The position numbers and the translations under genes are program-made. 52,394 bases of DNA from Desulfobacterales bacterium (GTDB taxonomy: Bacteria > Desulfobacterota > Desulfobacteria > Desulfobacterales > JAAELO01): assembly GCA_024226555.1 (NCBI GenBank), contig JAAELO010000039.1, positions 1 through 52,394 of the forward strand. Reading direction: 5' to 3'. This document shows, in pieces, positions 8,666-16,974 of this stretch (position 1 is the first letter of the stretch; the number at the start of each line of letters is the position of its first letter). The notes beneath the pieces are model-generated. The model was not told the origin of the DNA. It saw only the letters and a list, made by a program, of their open reading frames with translations, and searched no databases.

Positions 8666-9202
8666 TTAAGGTATATTATAACCAGCCTCTTTGTATATTG
8701 ATCTTATTTTTGAAATGTCTGCATCGATTTCTTTTGGATTTATTTCGCCAAGCCATCTTGTTGTTTTGGTCTCATTATCGAGATACCATAAAATGATAGA
8801 AACATCTGCTTTTTTTGCTATATGCCAGAAACCAGTTCTAATAGAATCTGTCTTTTTACGTGTTCCTTCAGGAACAATTGAGAGATAGAATGATTCTCTC
8901 TTTTCAAACTCAAGGGCCATTTGCTCAACAACACCACTTTTTGAAGATCTATCCACTGGAATACCTCCAATCATCTTAAAAAAAATGGACATGGGGAAGA
9001 AAAACAACTCTTTTTTCATGATTACGTGGCCTTTAAGCTTTGCAATTTTAAAACCTGTGAAAGCCCTTACTGTATCCATATTGGATGTATGAGGAAAGCC
9101 AATTATAACATGTTTTTTATCAAAATATGGTGGCAATGGTATAAATTTCCATCCCATTAAGAAGAAGAGAAACCTGCCGATATAACTTAAAACTAATTTC
9201 AT
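8666..9202 (-). CDS. PlsC-like acyltransferase (lysophospholipid acyltransferase superfamily)
   Basis: This 178-residue enzyme is likely to transfer an acyl group at the membrane surface. The acyltransferase H(X)4D motif appears as PHTSNMD near residues 36-42. GGIPVDR (motif II/III) and VPEGTRKK (the EGTR acyl-acceptor motif) follow in the expected order. The N-terminus is hydrophobic. It is shorter than classical PlsC (about 245 residues), like compact members of the superfamily. The start is supported by AGGA upstream. Its neighbours do not reveal the acceptor, so I do not assign a lipid pathway. Confidence 0.85.
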   Translation of the reverse strand: MKLVLSYIGRFLFFLMGWKFIPLPPYFDKKHVIIGFPHTSNMDTVRAFTGFKIAKLKGHVIMKKELFFFPMSIFFKMIGGIPVDRSSKSGVVEQMALEFEKRESFYLSIVPEGTRKKTDSIRTGFWHIAKKADVSIILWYLDNETKTTRWLGEINPKEIDADISKIRSIYKEAGYNIP

Positions 9203-9357
9203 TGATATATCCTAATATTTTGAAATAAAACATTTATGATCACAGTGATTTATAATATTGATATATATATAAATCAAGATTATTATGCCAATTGAAAGGG
9301 AGCATTATAAAGAATCCCTTGCAAAAAATAATGAAGTTATATTATCCTTTATAGTTG

Positions 9358-9690
9358 ATGAATAAGTTGATTAAGTTTTTGAGTTTTTTTAAAAGAAACA
9401 TTATATGCCCACATTGCAATCAAGCTATACCTCTTAAAAGATCTTTAGGCTCTGGTGTTGTGGAATGTTTATATTGTTTTGAGATCTTACTTGTTAAAAA
9501 TCAGGGTATAGCAAGCGTAGTTTTTTTTATATATTCATTTATTTTGTCATCTGTAATCATTTATTTTGAGTTTAAGGTATCATTTTATTACGTATTCCTT
9601 TTGTTCTTTATTTATTTGTTTGGAGGGATAATCATATATTCAAACATTTTAAAACTGTACAAAGAGAATAGGGATGAGCCTGAAATTTAA
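9358..9690 (+). CDS. Small zinc-ribbon membrane protein, unknown
   Basis: About 110 residues. Near the N-terminus CPHC and CLYC form a treble-clef/zinc-ribbon pair of CxxC knuckles. Two strongly hydrophobic segments follow (about residues 52-72 and 77-98), then a charged tail. This layout, a cytoplasmic zinc ribbon attached to two membrane helices, is common among uncharacterised membrane proteins. An in-frame TTG directly precedes the ATG and no strong ribosome-binding site is visible, so the start is uncertain. It may be co-transcribed with the secreted protein that follows 26 bases later. Confidence 0.65.
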   Translation: MNKLIKFLSFFKRNIICPHCNQAIPLKRSLGSGVVECLYCFEILLVKNQGIASVVFFIYSFILSSVIIYFEFKVSFYYVFLLFFIYLFGGIIIYSNILKLYKENRDEPEI

Positions 9691-9716
9691 TTATTTTAAT
9701 AGGGGGAATGAGTCAA

Positions 9717-10196
9717 ATGAAATTGAAACTAAGTCTTTTTTTATTAATTTCTGTATTTCTAACTGGAAATCTTTTTGCTTTAAACAATGAACCTGAAGGC
9801 TTTGCAGAACTGAAGTGGGGAGAGGCAATTCAACCATCTTTTAACATTCTTTATACATCTGAAGCTGGTTCAAACAAATATGACCTATGCATTAAACCTG
9901 GTGAGAAACCTAATTTTCTTGGAGAAACATTTGACAGAATTTTTTATAGTTTTGTTAACAGCAGATTCTTTCGTGTTAAATACTCAAAAAAAGATACTCA
10001 GGAGTTCTGTAATAAACTAAAAGAAGCCCTTAAGACAAGTCTTGGCGCAGATCCTGAAGATGACACTGTCGACACTATGCTTAAATACAGATGGTCTGGA
10101 AAACTTGTGAAAGTACTTCTTGAGTTTAACTCAGAAGAGGGAGAAGTAACTTTAATAATTTCAAGTTTGAAAACCTCAGAATATATGAACGGATAA
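9717..10196 (+). CDS. Secreted protein of unknown function
   Basis: The product of about 159 residues begins with a typical Sec signal peptide (Lys-rich start, hydrophobic core, predicted cleavage near LFA-LNN) and should be periplasmic or secreted. The mature domain is about 135 residues, with two cysteines and a Phe-rich core. The start of the mature part (GFAELKWG, EAIQPSF) resembles small periplasmic proteins beginning with GFGPLKWGM-like motifs, but I cannot assign a family. I prefer the ATG at 9717 because the GGGGG ribosome-binding site at 9702-9706 is too close to the ATG at 9708. A strong terminator follows the gene. Confidence 0.75.
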   Translation: MKLKLSLFLLISVFLTGNLFALNNEPEGFAELKWGEAIQPSFNILYTSEAGSNKYDLCIKPGEKPNFLGETFDRIFYSFVNSRFFRVKYSKKDTQEFCNKLKEALKTSLGADPEDDTVDTMLKYRWSGKLVKVLLEFNSEEGEVTLIISSLKTSEYMNG

Positions 10197-10217
10197 AATT
10201 GTTTTCATAAAATCATT

Positions 10218-10261
10218 AAAAAGCGTTGATTTACAATCTTTAAAAGAATCAACGCTTTTTT
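10218..10261 (+). terminator. Rho-independent terminator
   Basis: The stem AAAAAGCGTTGATT (10218-10231) pairs perfectly with AATCAACGCTTTTT (10247-10260) across a 15-base loop and runs into a T tract. It ends the two-gene unit 9358-10196 before the transporter operon. Confidence 0.9.
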
Positions 10262-10340
10262 ACTTTATAGTTTTAAACTAACCATCCCCAAATGCTCTTA
10301 TCTCTTGTGAAAAAAAAGAAATTTCTGTAGATTACATAGC

Positions 10341-10501
10341 GGAACCACTAATAATTAGGATTTTGATTGAAATACAACGTTTATAAAAGCTTCTAGTTTT
10401 ATAAAATCTCTGCTGAGAACAAAACAACGGATTGATTTTACACAGTTGTTTTTTTTTGAAAACACAGTAGTTCAGTCAAAAGACAGTTATTAGAGGTTTC
10501 A
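10341..10501 (+). repeat. MITE-like repeat element
   Basis: The left end GGAACCACTAATAATTAGG and right end CAGTTATTAGAGGTTTC bound a 161-base copy. Its first 40 bases match the right end of the copy at 52263-52393 in reverse complement over some 30 identical bases. It also holds the internal TTTATAAAAGCTT / AGTTTTATAAA dyad. It lies between the terminator and yejB. Confidence 0.8.
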
Positions 10502-10542
10502 TAAAACAAACAAATAATTGAGAAACAGTTGGAGAGATCTAA

Positions 10543-11556
10543 ATGGTATCATACTTTATCAGACGTTTTTTACTAATAATACCTACATTTATTGGTATTA
10601 CTCTGATGGTGTTTACGATTACCCGTTTTGTTCCAGGTGGCCCTATTGAGAGGATGATATCTGAAGCCGGAAATATGCAAAACTCCGGAAATATACAATC
10701 TGAGCAGGACCAACCACTTTCTGAAGAGCAGATAGAGGAGTTAAAAAAATATTACGGATTTGATAAGCCACTAATTACAAGTTACTTTATATGGATAAAG
10801 AAAGTTCTTTCAGGAGATCTTGGTATATCTACCCGTTATTACGATCCAGTTTGGGACATGATTAAAAACAGAATACCAATTTCGCTCTTTTTTGGTTCGA
10901 TTGCACTTGTTTTAACATATGGAATATGTATCCCCCTTGGGGTTTTAAAAGCTATAAAACATAAAACCTTGGTTGATAATATAACTTCAATAATAATATT
11001 TACAGGTTATGCGATTCCAGGGTGGGTTGTTGGTGGAGTTCTTATGCAATACTTTGCATCACACCTTGATATATTGCCCTTAGGTGGTTTTGTCAGCGAT
11101 AATTTTGAAGAGCTTTCACTTTCAGGTCAGATCTTTGATCTCATAAAGCACGCTGTTTTACCAGTAACTGCTTATGTTGCCGGTTCATTTGCAGTGATGA
11201 CTGTTTTAATGAAAAATACTCTTATGGATAACCTTGCTTCTGATTACGTAAAAACGGCTATTGCAAAAGGACTCCCTTTTAAAACAGCAGTATTAAAACA
11301 TGCTATGAGAAATAGTCTTATTCCTCTTGCAACAGGCTTTGGAAGCAATATATCAATAATACTATCAGGATCATTTTTAATTGAGAAGGTATTTAATATA
11401 GATGGTATGGGCCTGTTAGGTTATGAATCAGTTTTATTAAGAGATTATCCGGTTGTTATGGGAATTCTTGTTATCTCTTCAATTTTGTTTCTTATAGGAA
11501 ACATTCTTTCAGATATTTGTGTAGCATTTGTAGACCCGAGGGTACAGTTTGAATGA
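10543..11556 (+). CDS. yejB: Peptide ABC transporter permease YejB
   Basis: An inner-membrane permease of 337 residues, one half of the channel of an oligopeptide (YejABEF/microcin C-type) importer. The start MVSYFIRRFLLIIPTFIGIT is typical of DppB/YejB N-termini. The periplasmic loop after TM1 contains GGPIERM, characteristic of YejB. The EAA loop (cytoplasmic ATPase contact) is seen around AIAKGLPFKTAVLKHAMRN. The protein ends VAFVDPRVQFE, as usual for the family. GGAGAG precedes the ATG. It is the first gene of a six-gene operon and overlaps yejE by four bases (ATGA). Confidence 0.93.
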   Translation: MVSYFIRRFLLIIPTFIGITLMVFTITRFVPGGPIERMISEAGNMQNSGNIQSEQDQPLSEEQIEELKKYYGFDKPLITSYFIWIKKVLSGDLGISTRYYDPVWDMIKNRIPISLFFGSIALVLTYGICIPLGVLKAIKHKTLVDNITSIIIFTGYAIPGWVVGGVLMQYFASHLDILPLGGFVSDNFEELSLSGQIFDLIKHAVLPVTAYVAGSFAVMTVLMKNTLMDNLASDYVKTAIAKGLPFKTAVLKHAMRNSLIPLATGFGSNISIILSGSFLIEKVFNIDGMGLLGYESVLLRDYPVVMGILVISSILFLIGNILSDICVAFVDPRVQFE

Positions 11557-12605
11557 TTAAATTAAATCCACTAACAATAAAAAAAATCAGAAGATTCAAA
11601 TCAATAAAAAGAGGATATTACTCTCTTATTTTACTTACTATAATGATTCTTGTATCCATATTTGCAGAACTATTTATAAATAGCAGGGCACTAATAGTAA
11701 AATATGAAGGTAATTATTATTTTCCAACCTACTCCAATATGATTAGCGGTAAAACATTTGGACTTGGTGAAAACTACGATTACGAAACCTCATACAGGGA
11801 TCTTGCTACAAAGTTTGATACAGAAAATTCCGACAACTGGCTTTTAATGCCAATCATACCCTTCAACCCATATGAAGTTGATCTGAAAAATGACAGCTAT
11901 GCTCCATTTCCGCCATCTCTAAAAGATAAACACTTTCTGGGTACTGATACACAGGGTAGAGATATCATTGCAAGAGTAGTTTATGGTTTCAGGATAGCCA
12001 TATTTTTTTCACTTTTTTTACTTTTTGTAACCTATATTGTTGGTATCACAATTGGTTGTCTAATGGGTTATACGGGAAAGCTTTTTGACCTGTTCTTCCA
12101 GAGAATAATTGAGATATGGTCCAATGTACCATTTCTTTATATTGTTATTATAGTTGCTTCAATTATGACTCCTAATTTTATACTTCTTGTGCTAATTGTC
12201 TCATTTTTTGGTTGGACCAATATGACCTGGATAATGCGTACAATTACATATAAAGAGAAAGAAAGGGAATATGTCCTTGCAGCTAAATCTTTAGGTGCTT
12301 CCAATTTAAGAATAATTTTCAAACATATTATACCAAATACAATTGCAATAATTGTAACATTTGCACCTTTTTCAATATCATCGGGCATAGTTACCTTAAC
12401 AAGCCTTGATTATTTAGGATTTGGACTTCCACACCCAACTCCAAGCTGGGGAGAATTATTGAATCAATCCTGGGAAAACCTCGATGCATGGTGGATCTCA
12501 ACAACAGTCGTAACCGCAATGATAATAACTCTAACAACTGTTACATTTGTGGGTGAAGCTGTAAGAGAAGCTTTGGATCCAAAACTACACACTATTTATG
12601 AGTAA
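11553..12605 (+). CDS. yejE: Peptide ABC transporter permease YejE
   Basis: The second permease subunit, 350 residues. YejE-type features are a long periplasmic segment after TM1 (SRALIVKYEGNYYFPTYS, then FGLGENYDYETSY) and the GTDTQGRDIIARVVYG motif that starts the conserved membrane domain in DppC/YejE proteins. The EAA loop is near REYVLAAKSLGASNLRIIFKHI. The C-terminus VREALDPKL is also typical. It is translationally coupled to yejB by overlap, and yejA follows after 14 bases. With YejB it should form the substrate channel in the cytoplasmic membrane. Confidence 0.93.
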   Translation: MIKLNPLTIKKIRRFKSIKRGYYSLILLTIMILVSIFAELFINSRALIVKYEGNYYFPTYSNMISGKTFGLGENYDYETSYRDLATKFDTENSDNWLLMPIIPFNPYEVDLKNDSYAPFPPSLKDKHFLGTDTQGRDIIARVVYGFRIAIFFSLFLLFVTYIVGITIGCLMGYTGKLFDLFFQRIIEIWSNVPFLYIVIIVASIMTPNFILLVLIVSFFGWTNMTWIMRTITYKEKEREYVLAAKSLGASNLRIIFKHIIPNTIAIIVTFAPFSISSGIVTLTSLDYLGFGLPHPTPSWGELLNQSWENLDAWWISTTVVTAMIITLTTVTFVGEAVREALDPKLHTIYE

Positions 12606-12619
12606 ACAGGTGAATAAAT

Positions 12620-14485
12620 ATGAAATTACAAACTAAATATCTTCTACTCACTATCATCTTATTAACTTCTTTTCTTATTTCAGCATGTGACAATGCTGAT
12701 AAAAATGATGACAAATCAATAAAAAAACCTGAACTGGAAGAGTTAAGTGATGATAAAGTCATTAAAGGCACACTTCCTAAAGGGTTGAAATGGTTAACCA
12801 ATGAAATTGATCCTGTTTTTGCCTCTGAAGATGCAAAAAAAGGAGGTGTATTCAGAGCAAGTCTTAGAAGTTTCCCACAAACATTTCGAAGTGTGGGACC
12901 GGATTCCAATGGAGGCTTCAGAAGTTATCTGGATGTTAATAAGATGAGTCTTATCGAAATGCATCCTAATACAGAGAATATTATTCCAGGTCTGGCAACA
13001 CACTGGGCATATGGTAAAGATAAAAGAACAATGTTTTTCAAACTTAACAAAAAAGCCAGATGGTCCGATGGTGTACCTGTAACAGCAAAGGATTTTTTAT
13101 ATACAATAAAATTTCATCGTTCAAAACATATTGTTGCACCATGGTATAATAATTATTATACGAAAGAGATAGATAAAGTTGTGATTTATGATGACTACAC
13201 TCTCTCTGTTTCCTGTACAAAACCAAAACCGGACCTTGCTTATATTGTTGCCCTTGGCCCAACTCCGTCCCATTTCTATAAAAAACTGACAAAGGATTTC
13301 GTAAAAAAATATAACTGGAATATTGTTCCTAATACAGGTCCATATCAAATACATAAGTTTAAAAAAGGTAAAAACGTTATATTTAAAAGGAAGAAGAACT
13401 GGTGGGCTAAAGATCTTAAATACAACAGAAATCGTTTCAATGTTGATACCGTTGTTCTAACTGTTATTCGTGATATGAATCTTGAATGGGAGCACTTTAA
13501 AAAAGCAAAACTTGATACTTTCAGAATGCCATATCCAAAATTCTGGCATAGTAAATCTAAAACAAAAGTATTTAATAATGGATATACTCATAAAATATGG
13601 TTTTTTGTAGACAAAAGAATCAATCCTCAGGGGTTATATCTAAATAGCGATAAGGAGATATTCAAAGATATCAATGTCAGACAGGCTTTTGCCCATTCAA
13701 TGAATGTAGAAAAGGTTATTTCTCAACTACTTCGAAATGATTATTTCAGATTAAATCATGCATATGAAGGGTTTGGTAAATACTCTAATAATACGATCCG
13801 CGCCAGAAAATTTGATATTTCTAAAGTAAAAACGTATATGGAAAAATCCGGTTGGAAAAGAGGTAAAGGCGGTATCTGGATAAAAGGAAAAATAAGGTTC
13901 TCTGTCCCTGTAACCTACTCCTCTGATGTATTGACTGAAAGACTTGTTGTTTTAAAAGAGGAAGCTAAAAAGGCAGGGCTTGAACTACTGCTTCGAAAAT
14001 ATGATAACTCTGCTGCATTTAAGAAGATTCTTGAAAAGAAACATACAGTTGCTTCAATGATTTGGAGCACAAAATTCAGGCCAACTTTCTGGTCACTTTA
14101 TCATAGTGCAAATGCGCATAAGACACAGACAAATAATGTGACTAATACAGATGATCCATTACTTGACAAGATGATTATGACATATAGAAACTCAATAGAT
14201 ACAAATGAGCGAATGGGGTTGTCTGTCAAAATTCAGCAAAGGCTTCATGATCTTTGTTACTATGTTCCAACAATGAAAGTACCCTATGTAAGGCAAGGTT
14301 TCTGGAGGTGGTGGAGATTACCAAAAGAGTATGGAACAAAGAGCAGTGATGATCTGTTTGATCCTATGGGTGTTGGTTTAGCCTGGTTTGATAAAGATAT
14401 TTATGATCAAACCAAGTCTGCCATGAAAAGTGGAAAAATACTCAAAGCTACTACTATAGTTAATGAGAAATATAAAACTTATTAG
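12620..14485 (+). CDS. yejA: Peptide-binding lipoprotein YejA (SBP family 5)
   Basis: The 621-residue substrate-binding component of the importer. The signal peptide ends in the lipobox LISAC, so it is a lipoprotein rather than the soluble form of E. coli. Family 5 features include KKGGVFRASLRSFPQTF, typical of YejA N-termini, and ARWSDGVPVTAKDFLYTI, the central W(S/T)DGxPVTAxDV signature. Positive, aromatic-rich sequence (WRWWRLP) marks the C-terminal part. The family binds oligopeptides, including microcin C. AGGTGAA precedes the ATG. About 60 bases separate it from the receiver-like gene downstream. Confidence 0.93.
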   Translation: MKLQTKYLLLTIILLTSFLISACDNADKNDDKSIKKPELEELSDDKVIKGTLPKGLKWLTNEIDPVFASEDAKKGGVFRASLRSFPQTFRSVGPDSNGGFRSYLDVNKMSLIEMHPNTENIIPGLATHWAYGKDKRTMFFKLNKKARWSDGVPVTAKDFLYTIKFHRSKHIVAPWYNNYYTKEIDKVVIYDDYTLSVSCTKPKPDLAYIVALGPTPSHFYKKLTKDFVKKYNWNIVPNTGPYQIHKFKKGKNVIFKRKKNWWAKDLKYNRNRFNVDTVVLTVIRDMNLEWEHFKKAKLDTFRMPYPKFWHSKSKTKVFNNGYTHKIWFFVDKRINPQGLYLNSDKEIFKDINVRQAFAHSMNVEKVISQLLRNDYFRLNHAYEGFGKYSNNTIRARKFDISKVKTYMEKSGWKRGKGGIWIKGKIRFSVPVTYSSDVLTERLVVLKEEAKKAGLELLLRKYDNSAAFKKILEKKHTVASMIWSTKFRPTFWSLYHSANAHKTQTNNVTNTDDPLLDKMIMTYRNSIDTNERMGLSVKIQQRLHDLCYYVPTMKVPYVRQGFWRWWRLPKEYGTKSSDDLFDPMGVGLAWFDKDIYDQTKSAMKSGKILKATTIVNEKYKTY

Positions 14486-14549
14486 TAATTTTTTTCAATC
14501 CTTAAATATTTCAAAAAACTAAGGAATGTTTGCATAAAAAACAAAATGC

Positions 14550-14855
14550 ATGAAAGTATATCTTGATGATGAAAGAGATGAACCTGAGGGTTGGATAAGG
14601 GTTTACTGGCCTGAAGAAGCAATTGAACTTCTAAAGACCGGGAAAGTTGAAGAGATAAGTCTTGATCACGATCTTGGTGATGATAAACACGGAACAGGTT
14701 ATGATGTTGTATTATGGATTGAAGAAGCTGTTATAACTAAGGGTTTTATTCCACCTAAAATGAAGGTTCACTCTGCAAATTCATCAGCAAGATTAAAAAT
14801 GGAACAAGGGATAAAAACAATAATTAGTAGATCCAATATGCAAAAAATAAGGTAA
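14550..14855 (+). CDS. Cyclic-phosphate processing receiver-like (cREC) domain protein
   Basis: A 101-residue single-domain protein. It begins MKVYLDDERDEPEGW and continues ISLDHDLGDD and TGYDVVLWIEEA, then VHSANSSARLKM. These are the conserved positions of the stand-alone receiver-like family predicted by comparative genomics to process nucleotide cyclic phosphates (from memory, cREC). The acidic DDE and DHD motifs correspond to a receiver metal site. It sits inside the yej transporter operon, six bases before the first ATPase gene, and so is probably co-transcribed. Its role there is unknown. The upstream AAGGAATG is rather far from the ATG. Confidence 0.8.
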   Translation: MKVYLDDERDEPEGWIRVYWPEEAIELLKTGKVEEISLDHDLGDDKHGTGYDVVLWIEEAVITKGFIPPKMKVHSANSSARLKMEQGIKTIISRSNMQKIR

Positions 14856-14860
14856 TTTAT

Positions 14861-15841
14861 TTGACTAATATTTTAGAAGTAAATAATTTAGTAACTTCCT
14901 TTCAAACTGAAGCTGGTAGAGTTCGAGCTGTGGATGGTGTAAGTTTTAGTGTTAAAAAAGGGAAAACTCTTGGAATTGTTGGTGAATCAGGTTGTGGAAA
15001 GAGTGTGTCATCTCTTTCTATTATGAGGCTCCTTCCAAAACCTTCCGGAGTAGTAGAGAGTGGTGAAATTTTACTTCAGGATAATGATATCTTACAACTC
15101 GAAACAAAGGACCTCTATAAAATACGAGGTCGTAAGATTTCTATGATTTTCCAGGAACCGATGACAGCTCTTAACCCTGTCCATAGTGTTGGAAAACAGA
15201 TCAGTGAAATCTTTAAAATTCATTTCCCAAAGATGAATTCCGGTGAGGTTCTAAATAAATCCGTTGAGATGCTAAGAAAAGTTGGAATTCCAGATCCTGA
15301 AAAACGGTTTTCAGAATATCCACACCAGCTTTCCGGTGGAATGAGGCAACGCATAATGATAGCTATGGCTCTTTCCACAGAACCTGAAATACTTATTGCA
15401 GATGAACCAACAACAGCACTTGATGTTACAATACAGGCACAGATTCTTAAACTGATGCAGGATCTTCAAAAAGAAACTGGAATGTCTATAATATTTATTA
15501 CACATGATTTGGGTGTCATTGCTGAGGTTTGCGATGATGTTGTGGTTATGTATGCAGGAAAAATTATTGAGAAAGCTCCTGTTATAGAACTATTCAAGAA
15601 CCCTAAACATCCATATACAATTGGATTATTAAACTCAATACCCAGGCTTGAAAACAAGAGAAAAACAAAATTAAATTGCATAGATGGTGCTGTTCCTGGA
15701 CTTCTCGATATACCTAAAGGTTGCAGATTTCAAAACAGATGTGAATATAAAATTTCTGAATGTGAGAAGAAACACCCAGATGAAATTGAAGTCAGACCTG
15801 AACATTACGCAAGTTGTATTTTCCCGGAAGGATTAAAATGA
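14861..15841 (+). CDS. Oligopeptide ABC transporter ATPase, DppD/OppD type
   Basis: A 326-residue ATPase of the peptide importer. The Walker A motif is GESGCGKS, the Q-loop is [10 protein letters not shown], the signature is LSGGMRQR, and Walker B is [12 protein letters not shown] followed by the H-loop THD. The C-terminal oligopeptide/dipeptide extension has the Cys pattern CRFQNRC...C...C, which in this family can bind a [4Fe-4S] cluster. Translation starts at TTG (14861) with AAGG eight bases upstream. In E. coli the two ATPase halves are fused as YejF; here they are separate genes overlapping by four bases. Confidence 0.93.
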   Translation: MTNILEVNNLVTSFQTEAGRVRAVDGVSFSVKKGKTLGIVGESGCGKSVSSLSIMRLLPKPSGVVESGEILLQDNDILQLETKDLYKIRGRKISMIFQEPMTALNPVHSVGKQISEIFKIHFPKMNSGEVLNKSVEMLRKVGIPDPEKRFSEYPHQLSGGMRQRIMIAMALSTEPEILIADEPTTALDVTIQAQILKLMQDLQKETGMSIIFITHDLGVIAEVCDDVVVMYAGKIIEKAPVIELFKNPKHPYTIGLLNSIPRLENKRKTKLNCIDGAVPGLLDIPKGCRFQNRCEYKISECEKKHPDEIEVRPEHYASCIFPEGLK

Positions 15842-16815
15842 GCGATCTGCTTGAAGTAAAAAATCTGAAAAAATACTTCCCTATCAAAGGTGGAATTTTA
15901 AAGAAAAAGATAGGAAATATTTATGCAGTGGATGATATATCACTTTCTGTGAAGGCTGGTGAGAGCGTTGGGTTAGTCGGTGAATCAGGTTGTGGAAAAA
16001 CTACTCTTGGAAGAACAATCGCAAGGCTTTATGAGGCCACATCAGGATCTATAACCTTCAACAACAGGAACATTACAAAACTAAAATATAATGATTTAAA
16101 ATCTACCAAACGAGAAATTCAGGTAATTTTTCAGGATCCTTATGAATCACTTAATTCAAGACATACAATTGGTTCTATATTAGAAGAACCTTTTCAAATC
16201 CACAAAATTGGAAACAAAAAAGAAAGAGTCTCTGAAGTAAAGTCATTATTAAAAAAAGTAGGTCTTCCCGAAGATGCATACAACAGATACCCACATGAAT
16301 TTTCAGGTGGCCAAAGACAAAGGATCGGGATAGCAAGGGCAATTGCATTAAAACCCAAAATGATTATTTGCGACGAACCTGTTTCTGCGTTGGATGTTTC
16401 AATTCAATCCCAGGTTTTAAATCTTCTTTTGGAATTACAGGAAGAGATGAAGCTTGCTTACCTGTTTATTGCCCATGATTTGGCTGTTGTAAAACATATT
16501 TCTGATAGGGTAGCTGTAATGTATCTTGGGAAAATTGTTGAATTTACCGATGCCGATTCAATCTATGAAAACCCCATGCATCCCTATACTAAATCTTTAA
16601 TTTCAGCGATTCCAATACCAGATCCATCTGTTAAAAGAGAGAAAACAATTCTTGAAGGTGATGTTCCTTCACCCTCAAACCCGCCAAAAGGTTGCAGATT
16701 TAATACCAGATGTCCTGAAGTTTTTGACAAATGCAGAAAAGTTGAACCAGATCTGATAAACATATCTAAAAGTGAAACAAATCATTTAGTTGCTTGCCAT
16801 CTGGTTAATAAATAA
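15838..16815 (+). CDS. Oligopeptide ABC transporter ATPase, DppF/OppF type
   Basis: The second ATPase, 325 residues from the ATG at 15838. That ATG overlaps the stop of the previous gene (ATGA) and has GGAAGGA upstream; an in-frame TTG at 15814 lies inside the previous gene and is unlikely. Motifs: Walker A GESGCGKTT, Q-loop FQDPYESLN, signature FSGGQRQR, Walker B IICDEPVSALD, H-loop AHD. The C-terminal Cys-containing extension (GCRFNTRCP, KC) is present. This is the last gene of the transporter operon. A MITE-like element begins six bases after its stop codon. Confidence 0.94.
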   Translation: MSDLLEVKNLKKYFPIKGGILKKKIGNIYAVDDISLSVKAGESVGLVGESGCGKTTLGRTIARLYEATSGSITFNNRNITKLKYNDLKSTKREIQVIFQDPYESLNSRHTIGSILEEPFQIHKIGNKKERVSEVKSLLKKVGLPEDAYNRYPHEFSGGQRQRIGIARAIALKPKMIICDEPVSALDVSIQSQVLNLLLELQEEMKLAYLFIAHDLAVVKHISDRVAVMYLGKIVEFTDADSIYENPMHPYTKSLISAIPIPDPSVKREKTILEGDVPSPSNPPKGCRFNTRCPEVFDKCRKVEPDLINISKSETNHLVACHLVNK

Positions 16816-16820
16816 TTAGT

Positions 16821-16974
16821 GGGAACCTCTAATTATTAGAGTATTAGAAAAAATAAAGAGGCGATTTTATAAACAAATCGGCTCGTTATTTTTTTGTCAT
16901 GCAAAGGGTTTATAAAACTAAAAGCTTTTATATACGTTGAATTTTATCAAAAATTGTTATTACTTAGGTTCCCT
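16821..16974 (-). repeat. MITE-like repeat element
   Basis: The ends are GGGAACCTCTAATTATTAGAG and TTACTTAGGTTCCC followed by TA. Internal blocks AATCGGCTCGTTATTTT and TTTATAAAACTAAAAGCTTTTAT show the copy in the opposite orientation to those at 10341 and 42717. Its right end overlaps the TAG stop codon of the TPR lipoprotein gene. It lies between two convergent genes. Confidence 0.8.
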
